Assembly: GCA_023422835.1 (NCBI GenBank) | Contig: JAFAGI010000004.1 | Span: 40,275 to 104,274, forward strand | Source of the DNA: Bacteroidota bacterium | Lineage (GTDB): Bacteria > Bacteroidota > Bacteroidia > Chitinophagales > Chitinophagaceae | Reading direction: 5' to 3' | Length of the DNA stretch: 64,000 bases | In this document: positions 8,414 through 18,105 of the stretch, piece after piece | Layout of the letters: each line of letters starts with the position of its first letter | Position numbering within the stretch: position 1 is the first letter of the stretch | Notes under the pieces: generated by a model | The model's input: only the letters and a program-made list of their open reading frames with translations | Database searches by the model: none | Told to the model about the DNA's origin: nothing | Program-made: the position numbers and the translations under genes

Positions 8414-9796
8414 TTAATTCCACACGGTCCAGCCTTTCCACCAGTTGTCGCCTGCGCCAACAGCGCCTTTGTAATTAACGGTGGCAAATCCTGTAAGGCC
8501 TGCAAATGAAGCGCCAGATAATGCGGGAGAACCAGCCTGCGGCGTAAAATCCGGAGCAGCAAAGTTAAATGGTGCGGCAAGTTTTACATCTTCTACTGTA
8601 GCCAATATGCTATTGCCATATGCGGCAGTATTGAACCAGTTTGTAACAGCGGTGACATCCCAACCTGTAGCTGATGATACAGATACCGCATAATTCAATG
8701 GTTTCGGGCATCCGGCAATAAGCGTATTTTTAATATTTAGTGTGCCGTCTTTAATATTTTTATCTGTAGGTACGCCATCTTTAGCATCTATTAAAACTCC
8801 AGTTGGCCATCCCATAAAAATAGAGTTGTGGATACTGATAGATGAGTTTCTTCTTATCTGTGCTCCTGCTAAAAAATAGCTATTGATCTGAGTAGTTGGT
8901 GTAGCAAGAGGACCTACAGAAGTTATGTTGCTGAATATTGCAGAGGTTTGTGGCTTTAAAGATGACCCGTCTTTATCGTTATCGCTTTCAAAGCTTTCAA
9001 CTTTTGACTTATCAGCTCTTTCAGGATGACGCATAACTATACCAAACTGTACTTTGCCGGAATAACCGTTGTCTGAATCAAAATCATCATCCAACGTTTT
9101 GTAAGCAATCAGGTGAGAGCAGTTTACCGTACCGCCAAACCATTCAAAAGCATCATCATTGGCATAGGTTACCTGTATGTGGTCTATTTTAGTACCTGCG
9201 CCCACACCGCCCATGGTAAGGCTGTTGAGTTCTTTATCATCGTACTGCGCGTAACCTGCATACTCAATACGTACATATTGCAACACTCCCGAGCTGTGAT
9301 TAGGATCAGTACCACCATATAAACCGTTACCTTCTGTATCGTTTACACCACCTTCGATTTCTCCTTCGCCGCTTTTATTGTTGAAGGACGAGTTAGTAGG
9401 CGCTTTACCCAGTAAAACAATGCCGCCCCAATCGCCGCTTTTAGGTGTAGCAGACCCGCTTGTAAACACGATGGGCTTTGTTGATGTGCCTGCTACATTT
9501 ATTTTGCCTTCCCTTGTCACAACCAGCGCTGAAAGCTTGCCGGAAGAAGCCTTTACAGTAACACCCGGCTCTACAGTAAGTGTGGCGCCGTTTGTAACAT
9601 ACACAATACCATCCAGCGTATAATCGTTTCCTGCTTTCAGAGTTCTATTCGATGTGATTTTTCCCTTAACTATCAGGTCGGAGGGGTCTACCGGAGCCGT
9701 TGGCTCATCATCGGTATTTTTTCTGCACGATGTGTAAACTGTGGCCAGTACTGCCATCATCAATGAATAGAAAAGTATTTTTTTCACTTTTTTCAA
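8414..9796 (-). CDS. Beta-helix lipoprotein paired with TonB receptor
   Basis: The 460-residue protein has a lipoprotein signal (AVLATVYTSC) and an acidic linker. A repetitive beta-solenoid region follows, beginning LKAGNDYTLDGIVYVTNGAT and continuing through GDWGGIVLLGKAP, GLYGGTDPNHSSG, LQYVRIEYAGY and ADKSKVESFESDNDKDGS. In Bacteroidota this family is regularly encoded directly after a TonB-dependent receptor of the type found here, and is presumed to be surface-exposed and to help capture the substrate. The gap to the receptor gene is 89 bp on the same strand, so one transcript is likely. The substrate is unknown. Confidence 0.75.
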   Translation of the reverse strand: MKKVKKILFYSLMMAVLATVYTSCRKNTDDEPTAPVDPSDLIVKGKITSNRTLKAGNDYTLDGIVYVTNGATLTVEPGVTVKASSGKLSALVVTREGKINVAGTSTKPIVFTSGSATPKSGDWGGIVLLGKAPTNSSFNNKSGEGEIEGGVNDTEGNGLYGGTDPNHSSGVLQYVRIEYAGYAQYDDKELNSLTMGGVGAGTKIDHIQVTYANDDAFEWFGGTVNCSHLIAYKTLDDDFDSDNGYSGKVQFGIVMRHPERADKSKVESFESDNDKDGSSLKPQTSAIFSNITSVGPLATPTTQINSYFLAGAQIRRNSSISIHNSIFMGWPTGVLIDAKDGVPTDKNIKDGTLNIKNTLIAGCPKPLNYAVSVSSATGWDVTAVTNWFNTAAYGNSILATVEDVKLAAPFNFAAPDFTPQAGSPALSGASFAGLTGFATVNYKGAVGAGDNWWKGWTVWN

Positions 9797-9885
9797 TTTT
9801 TAATTTTATAATTATTTGAGACAAAAGTCCTTTTTATATATTAACTGGATGATAAGTAAACATGAACAAATTGTTATGTTCCGCA

Positions 9886-12699
9886 CTACTTTATTTTATA
9901 AGAAAAGCTCAGCGAGAAGTTGGTACCGTTGTTCCTGTTGATCTGTATTACATCTCCGTTACCGGGATCATAGCCGCCTCCATCACTTTTAATATCATAA
10001 TAATACAATGCAGAGCGGTTTAAGATATCGCTTACTGTAAATTTAAACTCCCCTTTCTTTTTCATCACTTTTTGGCTGATGATCAGGTCCCATAAGGGGC
10101 GAGACTTCTCGTAGATATTAGGAATGCCACCGGTTTCAGAGGATCCTACGTAAGCAATCCTCTCACCGTATTGGTTGAATAATGTGGTGGCTGAAAATCC
10201 TGCATCAGGCAAATCAAACTGCAGGCCCAGGTTTACCAGGTATGGCGATTGCCCCTGCATAGGCCTTTCGAAAATCTCACTTCCTTCAAAGGTCACTTTA
10301 TTATTAATATAAGAAAGATTTCCGAAGGCTGTGAAGTTGCGCAACACTTCTAACATGTCTAATTTTTTCCTGAATTCAAACTCTGCACCATAGCTCTTGG
10401 CCCCTTTAGCATTATTGAAATTAAATGAATAGGTAAATACACCAGACGCATTTAAAATTTGTTCTATCGGGCTGTCAAAATTTTTGTAGAAAACACCGAA
10501 TGTAAATAACTCGCCGGCCCTGGGATATAGCTCATACCTTAGATCAAGGTTGGAAATCTTTGTTCTTTTCAGGTTACTGTTTCCCATAACCACAGCTCCT
10601 AGGTCAAAATCATAGAAGGTAAAGTTTGACAATTCCCTGAACTCCGGGCGCACAACAGTTTGCGAAGCAGCCAGTCTCAGGTTGCTCAGGTTATTCAGTT
10701 TGTACACCAGGTTCAGTGCAGGAAGGAAATCGCCCTTTACAGATGCAACTTTTGAGGGTTCATCATTTAAATATCCTTTCAACAACTGATCGTAGTATTC
10801 ATAACGTACACCCCATATGGCTCTCAGCCTGTTCGACAACTGGTTGTCAAACTGTATAAACGGCGCATGCAAAATATTTGATGCAGTATATTTGAATTGC
10901 TTGGTACTGAACTCTTCCATTTCCAGCACGCCAGATACAAAGTTTTGTGCTGCAAAGAAATGATCTTCACTTAAAGTCCTGTCAATGGAGGATCCGATTG
11001 GCGGGTAGATACTGAATGGCCTCGCGTTAAACAAACGGTCTTTGTATTGATAAGCGTAGCCTGCTTTCATAGTTTGTGCCAGGTCGAACATCCTGAATTG
11101 TTTAGTAATATCTGCACCGGCATTGTAAATATAATCGCTGAGATCGGAATATAAAACGCTGCCTGACTTCTGGCTCTTGGTGCCGCCACCATGAAACTCG
11201 TATGGCCCCTGGTTATTAGGCTGCCTGTAAACCAGCCTTCTTTGCATAGGAAGATTTTGATGCAGGTTGGCGAAAGCGCCATACCATTTGAGTTTCCAAG
11301 GATTTGCCTGCCTGCCCATGCTATGTTCGCCCAGCAACTGGCCGTTGTAAAGCAGGTTGGTTTTAAAAGAAAACTCCCTTGCCCTGATATTTTCAGGATC
11401 TATCGTATTTAACTCTCCATCTTTACCGGTGCGCAGGTTCACATAGTCGTTGCCGATTACACTCAACAGGTTTTTAAACGTAATTTTATTGTTGTTGTTG
11501 ATCTTTAATGCAAGGTTGATAAGGCCGCCAAGATTTACATCTTCATTATATTTCGTATTGTAGTAATCCATACCAAGAGAAGGAATATTATTAGCCACGC
11601 TGTAAAATCTTGTGTTGTTGGCTAATATCCTGTTGGTCTTTGCATAGTTAATGCCAATAATAGCGCCCAGCTCTTTTCCAAACAGCCTGGTGTTGAAGCC
11701 GCCGCTCCCCTGGAAGCTCACATTCATGGGAGCTGTTTTATTTTTATAGCTCCATTGGTCGGCAAAAACTTTTTTACCCCATGCAAGTTTCTGCTCATCG
11801 CTTAGCGCCCTGAAGCCCGCCCGGCTGGGAAAGTCGTTTGCCAATGCTCGCGTACCGTCATCAAAGCCAAGAAAGTCAAGCTTTCCGCCGGGATAGTAGG
11901 CAAAATCTTTTCCTATGGTCTGGGTATTAAATCCCGTACCTACCTGCACTTCTAAAAACCCGTTGGATGGTATGTCTTTTGTATTTACCTGCACCAATCC
12001 ACCGGCCCATTCACCGGATAATTCAGGTACAAAAGTTTTATTGATGATAATATTATCGATCATGTTGGAAGGAAAAATATCAAAAGAGAAAGTTTTCCTG
12101 TCGGGCTCAGTGCTGGAGAGCAACACCCCGTTGAGCATTGCCTGGTTATACCTGTCTGCGAGGCCTCTCACTATCAGGAATTTTCCTTCCTGTACGCTGG
12201 CGCCCGGTGTTCTTTTTAGCACCTCGCCGGTGTTCCTGTCGGGAGAACGTTTGATGGCTTCCGCGCTCACCACCTGTGCAACTGCATTGGTATTTTTCTG
12301 AAACTGTATCATGGCGTTGGTAGACTCCCGCCTGCGTGATGTAGCCTGCACGACTACTTCAGCCAGGTTGTCGCCGCTGCTTTCTTCCATAACCACATCT
12401 ACATTTTCCAGGAGAGAGCCGTTAAATACTATTTCAGATACTTCCTTTTTCTGATAACCTACGGCTGTAAAAACAAGCGTAACCGATTTGAAATTTGCAG
12501 GTAAGGATATTTTATAATTGCCGTCAATGTCAGACACCGCACCCCCGTTGATTCCCTGTACCTGAACGCTGGCGCCGCTTACAGGCGAATTCTGCGCGTT
12601 CAAAACTTTGCCGGAGATCAGGCCCTGTGCTACAGTAGCGCTGCTGATAAAATTAAAAACCAAAAACAACGCTAAAGAAAATGATACAATTTTTTTCAC
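9886..12699 (-). CDS. TonB-dependent receptor with CarboxypepD_reg domain
   Basis: The 937-residue outer-membrane protein has, in order: a signal peptide (about 1-24), an N-terminal carboxypeptidase-regulatory-like domain (about 27-110, GLISGKVLNAQNSPVSGASV), a plug domain (about 125-235, SPDRNTGEVLKRTPGASV) and a 22-strand beta barrel ending in LSFSYKIK. It imports a ligand across the outer membrane using TonB energy. The SusC-type TonB box extension is not obvious, and no SusD partner is present; instead a beta-helix lipoprotein follows. The ligand cannot be told from sequence. Confidence 0.9.
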   Translation of the reverse strand: MKKIVSFSLALFLVFNFISSATVAQGLISGKVLNAQNSPVSGASVQVQGINGGAVSDIDGNYKISLPANFKSVTLVFTAVGYQKKEVSEIVFNGSLLENVDVVMEESSGDNLAEVVVQATSRRRESTNAMIQFQKNTNAVAQVVSAEAIKRSPDRNTGEVLKRTPGASVQEGKFLIVRGLADRYNQAMLNGVLLSSTEPDRKTFSFDIFPSNMIDNIIINKTFVPELSGEWAGGLVQVNTKDIPSNGFLEVQVGTGFNTQTIGKDFAYYPGGKLDFLGFDDGTRALANDFPSRAGFRALSDEQKLAWGKKVFADQWSYKNKTAPMNVSFQGSGGFNTRLFGKELGAIIGINYAKTNRILANNTRFYSVANNIPSLGMDYYNTKYNEDVNLGGLINLALKINNNNKITFKNLLSVIGNDYVNLRTGKDGELNTIDPENIRAREFSFKTNLLYNGQLLGEHSMGRQANPWKLKWYGAFANLHQNLPMQRRLVYRQPNNQGPYEFHGGGTKSQKSGSVLYSDLSDYIYNAGADITKQFRMFDLAQTMKAGYAYQYKDRLFNARPFSIYPPIGSSIDRTLSEDHFFAAQNFVSGVLEMEEFSTKQFKYTASNILHAPFIQFDNQLSNRLRAIWGVRYEYYDQLLKGYLNDEPSKVASVKGDFLPALNLVYKLNNLSNLRLAASQTVVRPEFRELSNFTFYDFDLGAVVMGNSNLKRTKISNLDLRYELYPRAGELFTFGVFYKNFDSPIEQILNASGVFTYSFNFNNAKGAKSYGAEFEFRKKLDMLEVLRNFTAFGNLSYINNKVTFEGSEIFERPMQGQSPYLVNLGLQFDLPDAGFSATTLFNQYGERIAYVGSSETGGIPNIYEKSRPLWDLIISQKVMKKKGEFKFTVSDILNRSALYYYDIKSDGGGYDPGNGDVIQINRNNGTNFSLSFSYKIK

Positions 12700-12879
12700 A
12701 TTATAAATTTTTGCAAAAGAAACTTTTACATGTTATCTAATTGTAAAGCCTGTATTAACGAATTGTTTCCTGGACAAGCAAAGTATAAGGATGTTGCTTA
12801 AGGCTATCTTCATTTGCCGCAAAAGCTCCGGTAAAATATAGGGATAGATCAATCAGCACATTTCAATAAAAAAAAGAAA

Positions 12880-12887
12880 TATTTTCG
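12880..12887 (+). promoter_or_regulatory. Possible -7 box (TATTTTCG)
   Basis: TATTTTCG is one base off TAnnTTTG and lies 21 bp before the ATG of the outer-membrane barrel gene. No convincing -33 element is seen. Confidence 0.3.
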
Positions 12888-12908
12888 CCGCGTTAATTGT
12901 TATTATTT

Positions 12909-14048
12909 ATGCGATATTTTATTGTGTTGTTTGTGAGCCTGCTCTCTATTAGTAGCAACGCCCAACAAAAAACATTGATTGAACGGTTGTACGATAAATT
13001 TTTATCGCAGCAATCAGATACTTCGGGCAAAAGCTCCCTGCTGGTATTGCCAAGCGGCGGCTATGCTCCCGAGACGGGCCTTTCAGCCGGCGTACAAGCT
13101 ATCTATTCTTTTTATAGAGGTGACATGCACAGCACAAATCCTTCCATGATCACGGCAAGCGCTACTTATTCCATCAAAAAAATGGTGAATGCAAAACTCG
13201 TTGCCGATGTGTGGAGTAAGCATAATGACCTTCATGGCAATGCAGAGATACGCTACAGGAAATACCCGCTATCTTTCTTTGGCACAGGCAACAATACACG
13301 TGAAGCCGACTTGGACCGGCTGACGGAAAATAAGTTTGTATTCAAAGGCTTTATCGACAAAAAGCTTGCTCCCGGCTTCTACGGCGGCATTCGTGCAGGC
13401 TTTGAAAACTTTGAGTACACCGACCAGGAAAGCGGGGGCATTTTTACACATATGTTGTATGATAAATTCAGAACCGGCAAAGTGATCTATGCCGGGCTGC
13501 AACAAACCATTGATACCAGGAACAGCATTAACTACACTACGCGCGGAAACTATTTCAACACAAGCATTTCTTACGCGCCCCGTTTCTTTAAAGGCAATCA
13601 TTTTTCAGGCGCTATACTCCTGGCAGACTATAGAAATTTTCTACCCGCTACAGATAAAATAACCATTGCGTTCCAGGCTATTTCCCGTCACTTTTTCTCA
13701 CAGGGAAGTATGCCTTTTTACCTCATGCCCGAAATGGGCAATGATGAAATTATGCGCGGCTACTTCCAAGGGCGTTTCAGGGATAAATATTATACCTCAG
13801 CGCAAGCAGAAATAAAATACCGCTTTACTCCGCGCTTTGGCCTGGTGGCTTTCGGTGGTTTGGGAGAAGTGTACGGCCAAAGGCCTTTTGCTGTGAATGG
13901 TGTGAAGCCCAATTATGGTGCGGGATTGCGCTACTTCTACGATCTGGAGAAGAATATTTCCATCAGGCTGGATTATGGTTTTGGCGAGAAGCGTGCAGGT
14001 GAAAAACGGCAGCGGGGGTTTTATATTTCGCTGAATGAAGCATTTTAA
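12909..14048 (+). CDS. BamA/TamA-family outer-membrane beta-barrel protein
   Basis: Starting at ATG 12909 (MRYFIVLFVSLLSISSNAQQ) gives 379 residues with a clean signal peptide; a TTG four codons earlier is less likely. The mature protein is a run of alternating beta strands with the surface-antigen pattern (GGYAPETGLSAGVQAIYSF; RYRKYPLSFFGTGNN; GLQQTIDTRNSINYTTRGNYF). It ends in ISLNEAF, a C-terminal Phe as expected for a barrel. There are no POTRA domains, so it is a barrel-only member of the BamA superfamily, distinct from tamL at 24.1 kb. Its substrate or cargo is unknown. Confidence 0.75.
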   Translation: MRYFIVLFVSLLSISSNAQQKTLIERLYDKFLSQQSDTSGKSSLLVLPSGGYAPETGLSAGVQAIYSFYRGDMHSTNPSMITASATYSIKKMVNAKLVADVWSKHNDLHGNAEIRYRKYPLSFFGTGNNTREADLDRLTENKFVFKGFIDKKLAPGFYGGIRAGFENFEYTDQESGGIFTHMLYDKFRTGKVIYAGLQQTIDTRNSINYTTRGNYFNTSISYAPRFFKGNHFSGAILLADYRNFLPATDKITIAFQAISRHFFSQGSMPFYLMPEMGNDEIMRGYFQGRFRDKYYTSAQAEIKYRFTPRFGLVAFGGLGEVYGQRPFAVNGVKPNYGAGLRYFYDLEKNISIRLDYGFGEKRAGEKRQRGFYISLNEAF

Positions 14049-14057
14049 AAACAGTAC

Positions 14058-14636
14058 TTACTTTGCTTTATAATAGCCGTTATCTGCTATCTCCTGTGCA
14101 ACAGCATCTGCTACGAGGTAACGGATCGAGTTTCCTTTTTTAACCTGTTCGCGTATAAAGGTGGAAGATATTTCCAGAAGCGGCGCATTCAGCAAAATAA
14201 AGTTTTGTGGCAAGGTGCTATTGTCTACAGGGAATGCAGGCCGCTCATAAATAATAAAATTATAATCCCTGATCAGCACCTCGTAGTTTTTCCACCTCTG
14301 AAGGTTCAGGTAGCTGTCTGACCCCATGATTACCGTAAAGCTGTGCTGCGGGTGTTTTTCTGTAAGGTAAGTAAGCGTATCAATAGTGTATGAAGGCTTG
14401 GGCAATTTAAATTCCACGTCGCTCACTTTTAATTTCTCGTTGTCTTCTATGGCAAGGTTGACCAGGTTCAGCCTGTTGTATTCATTCAATAAACTTGCAG
14501 AAGGTTTTAACGGGTTGTGCGGCGATACCACCAGCCATACCTGGTCCAGCGGCGTGTTGGATACCACATGCTCGGCAATGATCAGGTGGCCGGTATGTAT
14601 AGGATTAAAAGACCCGAAGTAAAGCCCGATTTGCAT
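14058..14636 (-). CDS. nadD: Nicotinate-nucleotide adenylyltransferase NadD
   Basis: NadD joins nicotinate mononucleotide to AMP from ATP, giving deamido-NAD. The 192-residue protein opens with the nucleotidyltransferase motif GSFNPIHTGH (His14 and His17 of the HxGH-type signature). It carries LVVSPHNPLKP, VIMGSDSYLNLQRW and the C-terminal ISSTFIRE motif that closes on ATP. It is convergent with the barrel gene and is separated from feoA by 18 bp on the same strand. The NAD pathway gene nadA is present at 44.7 kb. Confidence 0.95.
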   Translation of the reverse strand: MQIGLYFGSFNPIHTGHLIIAEHVVSNTPLDQVWLVVSPHNPLKPSASLLNEYNRLNLVNLAIEDNEKLKVSDVEFKLPKPSYTIDTLTYLTEKHPQHSFTVIMGSDSYLNLQRWKNYEVLIRDYNFIIYERPAFPVDNSTLPQNFILLNAPLLEISSTFIREQVKKGNSIRYLVADAVAQEIADNGYYKAK

Positions 14637-14654
14637 GACGGTAAGAAGCGGTTT

Positions 14655-14894
14655 TTAGTTAAGCGATTCAATTTCTTTTACAAAGATATGATCTGCTTCG
14701 TTAAGCCGCAGGCTAAGGTTGTAGCCTACTACGCTGATGGATATCGGGTCTCCAAGCGGCGCTTTCTGCTCCACTTTGATGATCTCACCGGGAATGCAGC
14801 CCATCTCCATAAGTTTTATGAAAATATCGCTGTTTTCAAATTCTACAATTTCAACAAATTGTCCTACTTTTATCTCTGACAGTCGCTTCATCAA
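14655..14894 (-). CDS. feoA: FeoA-domain protein
   Basis: The 79-residue protein is a single SH3-like FeoA domain (LSEIKVGQFVEIVEF; LMEMGCIPGEIIKVEQKAPLGDP). FeoA normally binds the membrane GTPase FeoB and supports ferrous iron uptake. No feoB is adjacent: the upstream neighbour is ybeY on the other strand and the downstream one is nadD. It may serve a FeoB encoded elsewhere or have been recruited to another role. Confidence 0.85.
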   Translation of the reverse strand: MMKRLSEIKVGQFVEIVEFENSDIFIKLMEMGCIPGEIIKVEQKAPLGDPISISVVGYNLSLRLNEADHIFVKEIESLN

Positions 14895-14979
14895 TTATTC
14901 TTGGTAATCGAAACAAAAGTAAAGCATATACAATTGAGTTAACTACTATTTCGGATTTTTGACAAATAAAAAACAACCA

Positions 14980-15411
14980 GTGCAAAAGATTAAATTTAAT
15001 TACGCAGACAGACAATTAAATATTAAAGGTAAGAAAGAGATTCAGGCGTTAATTCCGAAAGTTTTTACAGACGAAAACAAAAAACTCAAACAGATAAATT
15101 ACATTTTTTGCTCAGACAATTATCTGCTTGATATCAATAAAAAACATCTGAACCACAATTATTACACAGACATCATCACTTTTGATCTAAGTGAAGATGA
15201 TAATATTACTGCCGAGATCTACATCAGCATTGATCGTGTAAAAGAAAATGCTGAAGTGCTTGATGTTCCTTTTTTCAATGAATGCCTGCGTGTGATCATT
15301 CACGGTGCATTGCACCTCTGCGGCTACAAAGATAAAACAGCGCACCAGAAACTGGTGATGCGCGATATGGAAGATCAGTATATGGATGAGTTTTTACAAA
15401 GCAAGGGATAA
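14980..15411 (+). CDS. ybeY: Endoribonuclease YbeY (rRNA maturation)
   Basis: YbeY is a zinc-dependent RNase needed for 16S rRNA 3'-end maturation and ribosome quality control. The motif HGALHLCGYKD keeps two of the usual histidines of H-x3-H-x5-H, but the third position is Asp; this YKD form is, to my knowledge, the normal variant in Bacteroidota. NHNYYTDIITFD is the other conserved block. No ATG is available: an upstream in-frame stop at 14935 leaves TTG 14959 or GTG 14980. GTG gives an N-terminus (MQKIKFNYADR) that fits the family length of about 143 residues. It is divergent from feoA. Confidence 0.85.
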   Translation: MQKIKFNYADRQLNIKGKKEIQALIPKVFTDENKKLKQINYIFCSDNYLLDINKKHLNHNYYTDIITFDLSEDDNITAEIYISIDRVKENAEVLDVPFFNECLRVIIHGALHLCGYKDKTAHQKLVMRDMEDQYMDEFLQSKG

Positions 15412-15942
15412 GAGAGTTATGATGATTGGTGAAAAGTAAAAGTGAGATGTACTAAAGTGTTAAGTATGCTACCTGCCATCCATGTTTTGCGTGAATAAAA
15501 AATCATGCTTTTTGCATGCCGCAAAAAGGACCGAAGGTATGGCTGCTGAGGTGACCTGCGCACATTGGCCTGGCCGGAAGCAATGGGCTTCAGAGAAGAA
15601 TTGATTACTCTCACTGACGGGTACGCGTTTGATCTTAATTTTTTGGTAACTTTTTTTATCAAGAAATAACCGTAAAGATGAGGAATCTATTCCAACCGGT
15701 AATGAATAAAGGCTATTCCATGTGTCCATAAAGAAAAATAAATATGCACACATAGGAAAAAGGTTAGAGAAGACGCCTTAATTGTTCATTATTCTTTACT
15801 ACGCTGCAAAACAGCCAAAAAGGTTTAACCTGCAACACTTTTGAAGCACGCTTAGGTGATGATTCGCCGGAATACCAGAGAAGGAAACCATAGCGCTTAC
15901 TCCATCTCATCGGAGAGAGCGCTCGCGGCGAGTGGCACCTTA
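15412..15942. other. 532-bp gap with repeat copy, no gene recognised
   Basis: Between ybeY and ruvA I find no convincing gene. Two antisense reading frames (15469-15753 and 15764-15946) have no recognisable domain and run through the repeat copy. A stem CTTTTTGC/GCAAAAAG (15508-15528) could terminate ybeY. The rest has mixed base composition and may be decayed coding sequence. Confidence 0.6.
15661..15724 (+). repeat. Dispersed palindromic-ended repeat, copy 2
   Basis: The right half is AATGAATAAAGGCTATTCCA followed by TGTG, matching the 28322-28385 copy at 24 of 25 bases. The left end (AAGAAATAACC) is degenerate and lacks the CACATG start. The core ATCTATTCCAACCGG is recognisable. Confidence 0.75.
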
Positions 15943-16539
15943 TCAAATATTTTTCAAAGCTGTTTTAATAAGCTCTTCCACCCTGGGATTGTTTAGAGTT
16001 ACTTCAGCTTTCTTCACGGCGTTCTCAGCCATCAGCCGGTTGATACCCAGCGCAATCAACGCGTTTACTGCATCTACACCTACGTTGCTGAAGCTCGCGG
16101 ATGCTGCATCACTTACGCCTGCAACATTTTCATTGTGTTCCTTAGCCAGCTTATCTTTGAGCTCCACGATCAGCCGCTCAGCCGTTTTTTTACCGATGCC
16201 TTTGATGGTTTCTAGCTGCTTTACGTTTTGCTGCACAATGGCTTTTACAATCTCTTTCGGTTTCATGCCGGACAACATCATGCGCGCGGTAGAAGCGCCC
16301 ACTCCCGATACATTGATCAGTTGCAGGAATAATTCCTTTTCCTGCAAGGAAAAGAATCCATAGAGTGTCTGCGCGTTTTCCGTAATCTGCAGGTGCGTGT
16401 ACAGAAGCCCGCTGTCCAGCTCTGCAATGGCTGAATACGTGTGCAGGCTTATGTTTACATCGTAGCCCAGATCATTCACATCAACGATCACATTGGCCGG
16501 CGTTTTATTCACAAATTTCCCCTTCACAAAAGCAATCAT
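15943..16539 (-). CDS. ruvA: Holliday junction branch migration protein RuvA
   Basis: RuvA tetramers bind four-way DNA junctions and load the RuvB motor during recombination repair. The 198-residue protein has the N-terminal OB-fold (MIAFVKGKFVNKTPANVIVDV). Tandem helix-hairpin-helix motifs follow (INVSGVGASTARMML and LETIKGIGKKTAERLIVEL). After a flexible linker (ENVAGVSDAASAS) comes the C-terminal RuvB-contact domain (DAVNALIALGINRLMAENAV). It is encoded alone; ruvB and ruvC are not in the window. It is divergent from fabH. Confidence 0.95.
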   Translation of the reverse strand: MIAFVKGKFVNKTPANVIVDVNDLGYDVNISLHTYSAIAELDSGLLYTHLQITENAQTLYGFFSLQEKELFLQLINVSGVGASTARMMLSGMKPKEIVKAIVQQNVKQLETIKGIGKKTAERLIVELKDKLAKEHNENVAGVSDAASASFSNVGVDAVNALIALGINRLMAENAVKKAEVTLNNPRVEELIKTALKNI

Positions 16540-16656
16540 AACCGTATATTTTTAGGGCTTAAAATTAGAATATTGTTTTAAATGTAATACAAACTTTGGT
16601 AAATAGTTGCTATTTTCGCACCCGTCATTTTTATTTACAAAAATAAGGAAATCATT

Positions 16657-17643
16657 ATGGGTAATATAACTGCTGCTATCACTGCCGTTGGCGCTTACGT
16701 ACCGGAGAGAATACTTTCCAACAAAGACTTGGAAAAAATGGTGGATACCACCGATGAATGGATTCTTACACGCACCGGCATCAGTGAGCGGCGCATACTG
16801 GAAGAAGGCAAAGGCAGCAGTGACATGGGGGCCAAAGCAGTGGAAGACCTGCTGAAAAGAAGGGGCATTGCGGCTGATGAAGTTGAGTGTGTGATCTGCG
16901 CCACAGTAACGCCAGATATGATGTTTCCTGCCACCGCAAATATCATTGCAGACAAGGCAGGCATTAAGAATGCTTTCGGCTTCGACCTGGAAGCTGCCTG
17001 TAGCGGATTTCTTTATGCACTGGCTACCGGCGCTGCCTTTATTGAATCGGGCAAATACAAAAAAGTAGTGGTGGTGGGCTGCGATAAAATGAGCGCCATC
17101 ACCGACTATACAGACCGCACTACCTGCATTTTGTTTGGCGACGCTGCCGCCGCGGTATTGCTTGAGCCGAATACTGAAGGACTGGGCATTGTAGATTCTA
17201 TCTTAAAAAGCGATGGATCCGGAAGAGATTACCTGCACATGAAAGCCGGTGGATCTTTAAAGCCACCGACGCATGAAACTGTTGATGCCAAAGAACATTA
17301 TATCTACCAGGAAGGAAAAACCGTATTTAAATTTGCCGTGGTGTCCATGGCAAATGTGAGCTATGAGATCATGCAGAAAAACAACCTTTCCTCGGAAGAC
17401 GTGGCATGGCTGGTGCCTCACCAGGCCAACCTGAGGATCATAGATGCTACCCGTGAAAGAATGGGACTGCCCAAAGAGAAAGTTATGGTAAACATTGACC
17501 GCTATGGCAACACTACCGCTGCAACCATTCCGCTTTGCCTATACGAATGGCAGGACAAACTTAAAAAAGGCGACAACATAATCCTGGCTGCATTCGGCGG
17601 GGGATTTACCTGGGGCTCGATCTACCTGAAGTGGGCAATTTAA
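16657..17643 (+). CDS. fabH: Beta-ketoacyl-ACP synthase III (FabH)
   Basis: FabH starts fatty acid synthesis by condensing acetyl-CoA (or branched acyl-CoA) with malonyl-ACP. The 328-residue thiolase-fold protein has the nucleophile in EAACSGF (Cys115), the His in VPHQANLRI (about 255) and the Asn in RYGNTTAA (about 285), so the catalytic triad is complete. The C-terminus FGGGFTWGS is typical. No plsX, fabD or rpmF neighbours are present. Many Bacteroidota carry several fabH paralogues, so the chain specificity is open. A strong terminator follows. Confidence 0.93.
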   Translation: MGNITAAITAVGAYVPERILSNKDLEKMVDTTDEWILTRTGISERRILEEGKGSSDMGAKAVEDLLKRRGIAADEVECVICATVTPDMMFPATANIIADKAGIKNAFGFDLEAACSGFLYALATGAAFIESGKYKKVVVVGCDKMSAITDYTDRTTCILFGDAAAAVLLEPNTEGLGIVDSILKSDGSGRDYLHMKAGGSLKPPTHETVDAKEHYIYQEGKTVFKFAVVSMANVSYEIMQKNNLSSEDVAWLVPHQANLRIIDATRERMGLPKEKVMVNIDRYGNTTAATIPLCLYEWQDKLKKGDNIILAAFGGGFTWGSIYLKWAI

Positions 17644-17667
17644 AAATAAATTTCTCAGCAGATACCT

Positions 17668-17699
17668 AAAGCTTCCGTAGTATTTCTATGGAAGCTTTT
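17668..17699 (+). terminator. Rho-independent terminator after fabH
   Basis: AAAGCTTCCGTAG and CTATGGAAGCTTT form a 13-bp stem with one G-T pair and a TATTT loop, ending in TTTT. Confidence 0.8.
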
Positions 17700-17728
17700 G
17701 ATTATAATATTTATTAACCAATTATTTA

Positions 17729-17759
17729 TTGACGTTCAGGTTAAAATGGCATAAATTTG
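17729..17759 (+). promoter_or_regulatory. Bacteroidota promoter (TTG-N20-TAAATTTG)
   Basis: A -33 TTG (17729-17731) and a -7 TAAATTTG (17752-17759) are spaced by 20 bp, a close match to the primary sigma-factor consensus of the phylum. It predicts transcription from about 17765, giving the YtxH operon a leader of about 60 nt. Confidence 0.7.
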
Positions 17760-17826
17760 GTAAATATATTTGATAACCGGGTGAAAACATTTAAGTAGTG
17801 TTTTTTACCTTTTAAAATTTGTAATC

Positions 17827-18087
17827 ATGTCAAACAAGAAATTTGTAAGCGGTTTGGCGCTTGGCATCCTTGCCGGTTCTATGATTTCATTATTTCTAAG
17901 AAGCAGGAAGGGACAGGAGCTTGTGGAAGAAGTTGAATCATACATCAACAAGGCTTTTGAAGAAGTAAAATTTGGAATAGACAACATAGATATAACAATC
18001 GAAAGGCTTTTTCACAAGAGAAGAAATCTTTTAGGCGAACTGGATCCTGAAAAAGACTTTACCGATTACGACGAAATATTCTCTTAA
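17827..18087 (+). CDS. YtxH-domain membrane protein
   Basis: The 86-residue protein has one N-terminal membrane segment (FVSGLALGILAGSMISLFL) followed by the basic RSRKGQEL that marks YtxH proteins, then a helical charged tail ending in acidic residues (EKDFTDYDEIFS). It probably sits in the inner membrane with the tail in the cytoplasm. YtxH proteins are often stress-related; the exact role is unknown. It is first in a three-gene operon (gaps of 18 bp and -14 bp). Confidence 0.85.
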   Translation: MSNKKFVSGLALGILAGSMISLFLRSRKGQELVEEVESYINKAFEEVKFGIDNIDITIERLFHKRRNLLGELDPEKDFTDYDEIFS

Positions 18088-18105
18088 TGGCTTAAAACTA
18101 AAACA

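Noticed and set aside
15469-15946. Antisense reading frames in the ybeY-ruvA gap
   Set aside because: No recognisable domain, no good start context, and they run through a repeat copy that is non-coding elsewhere.
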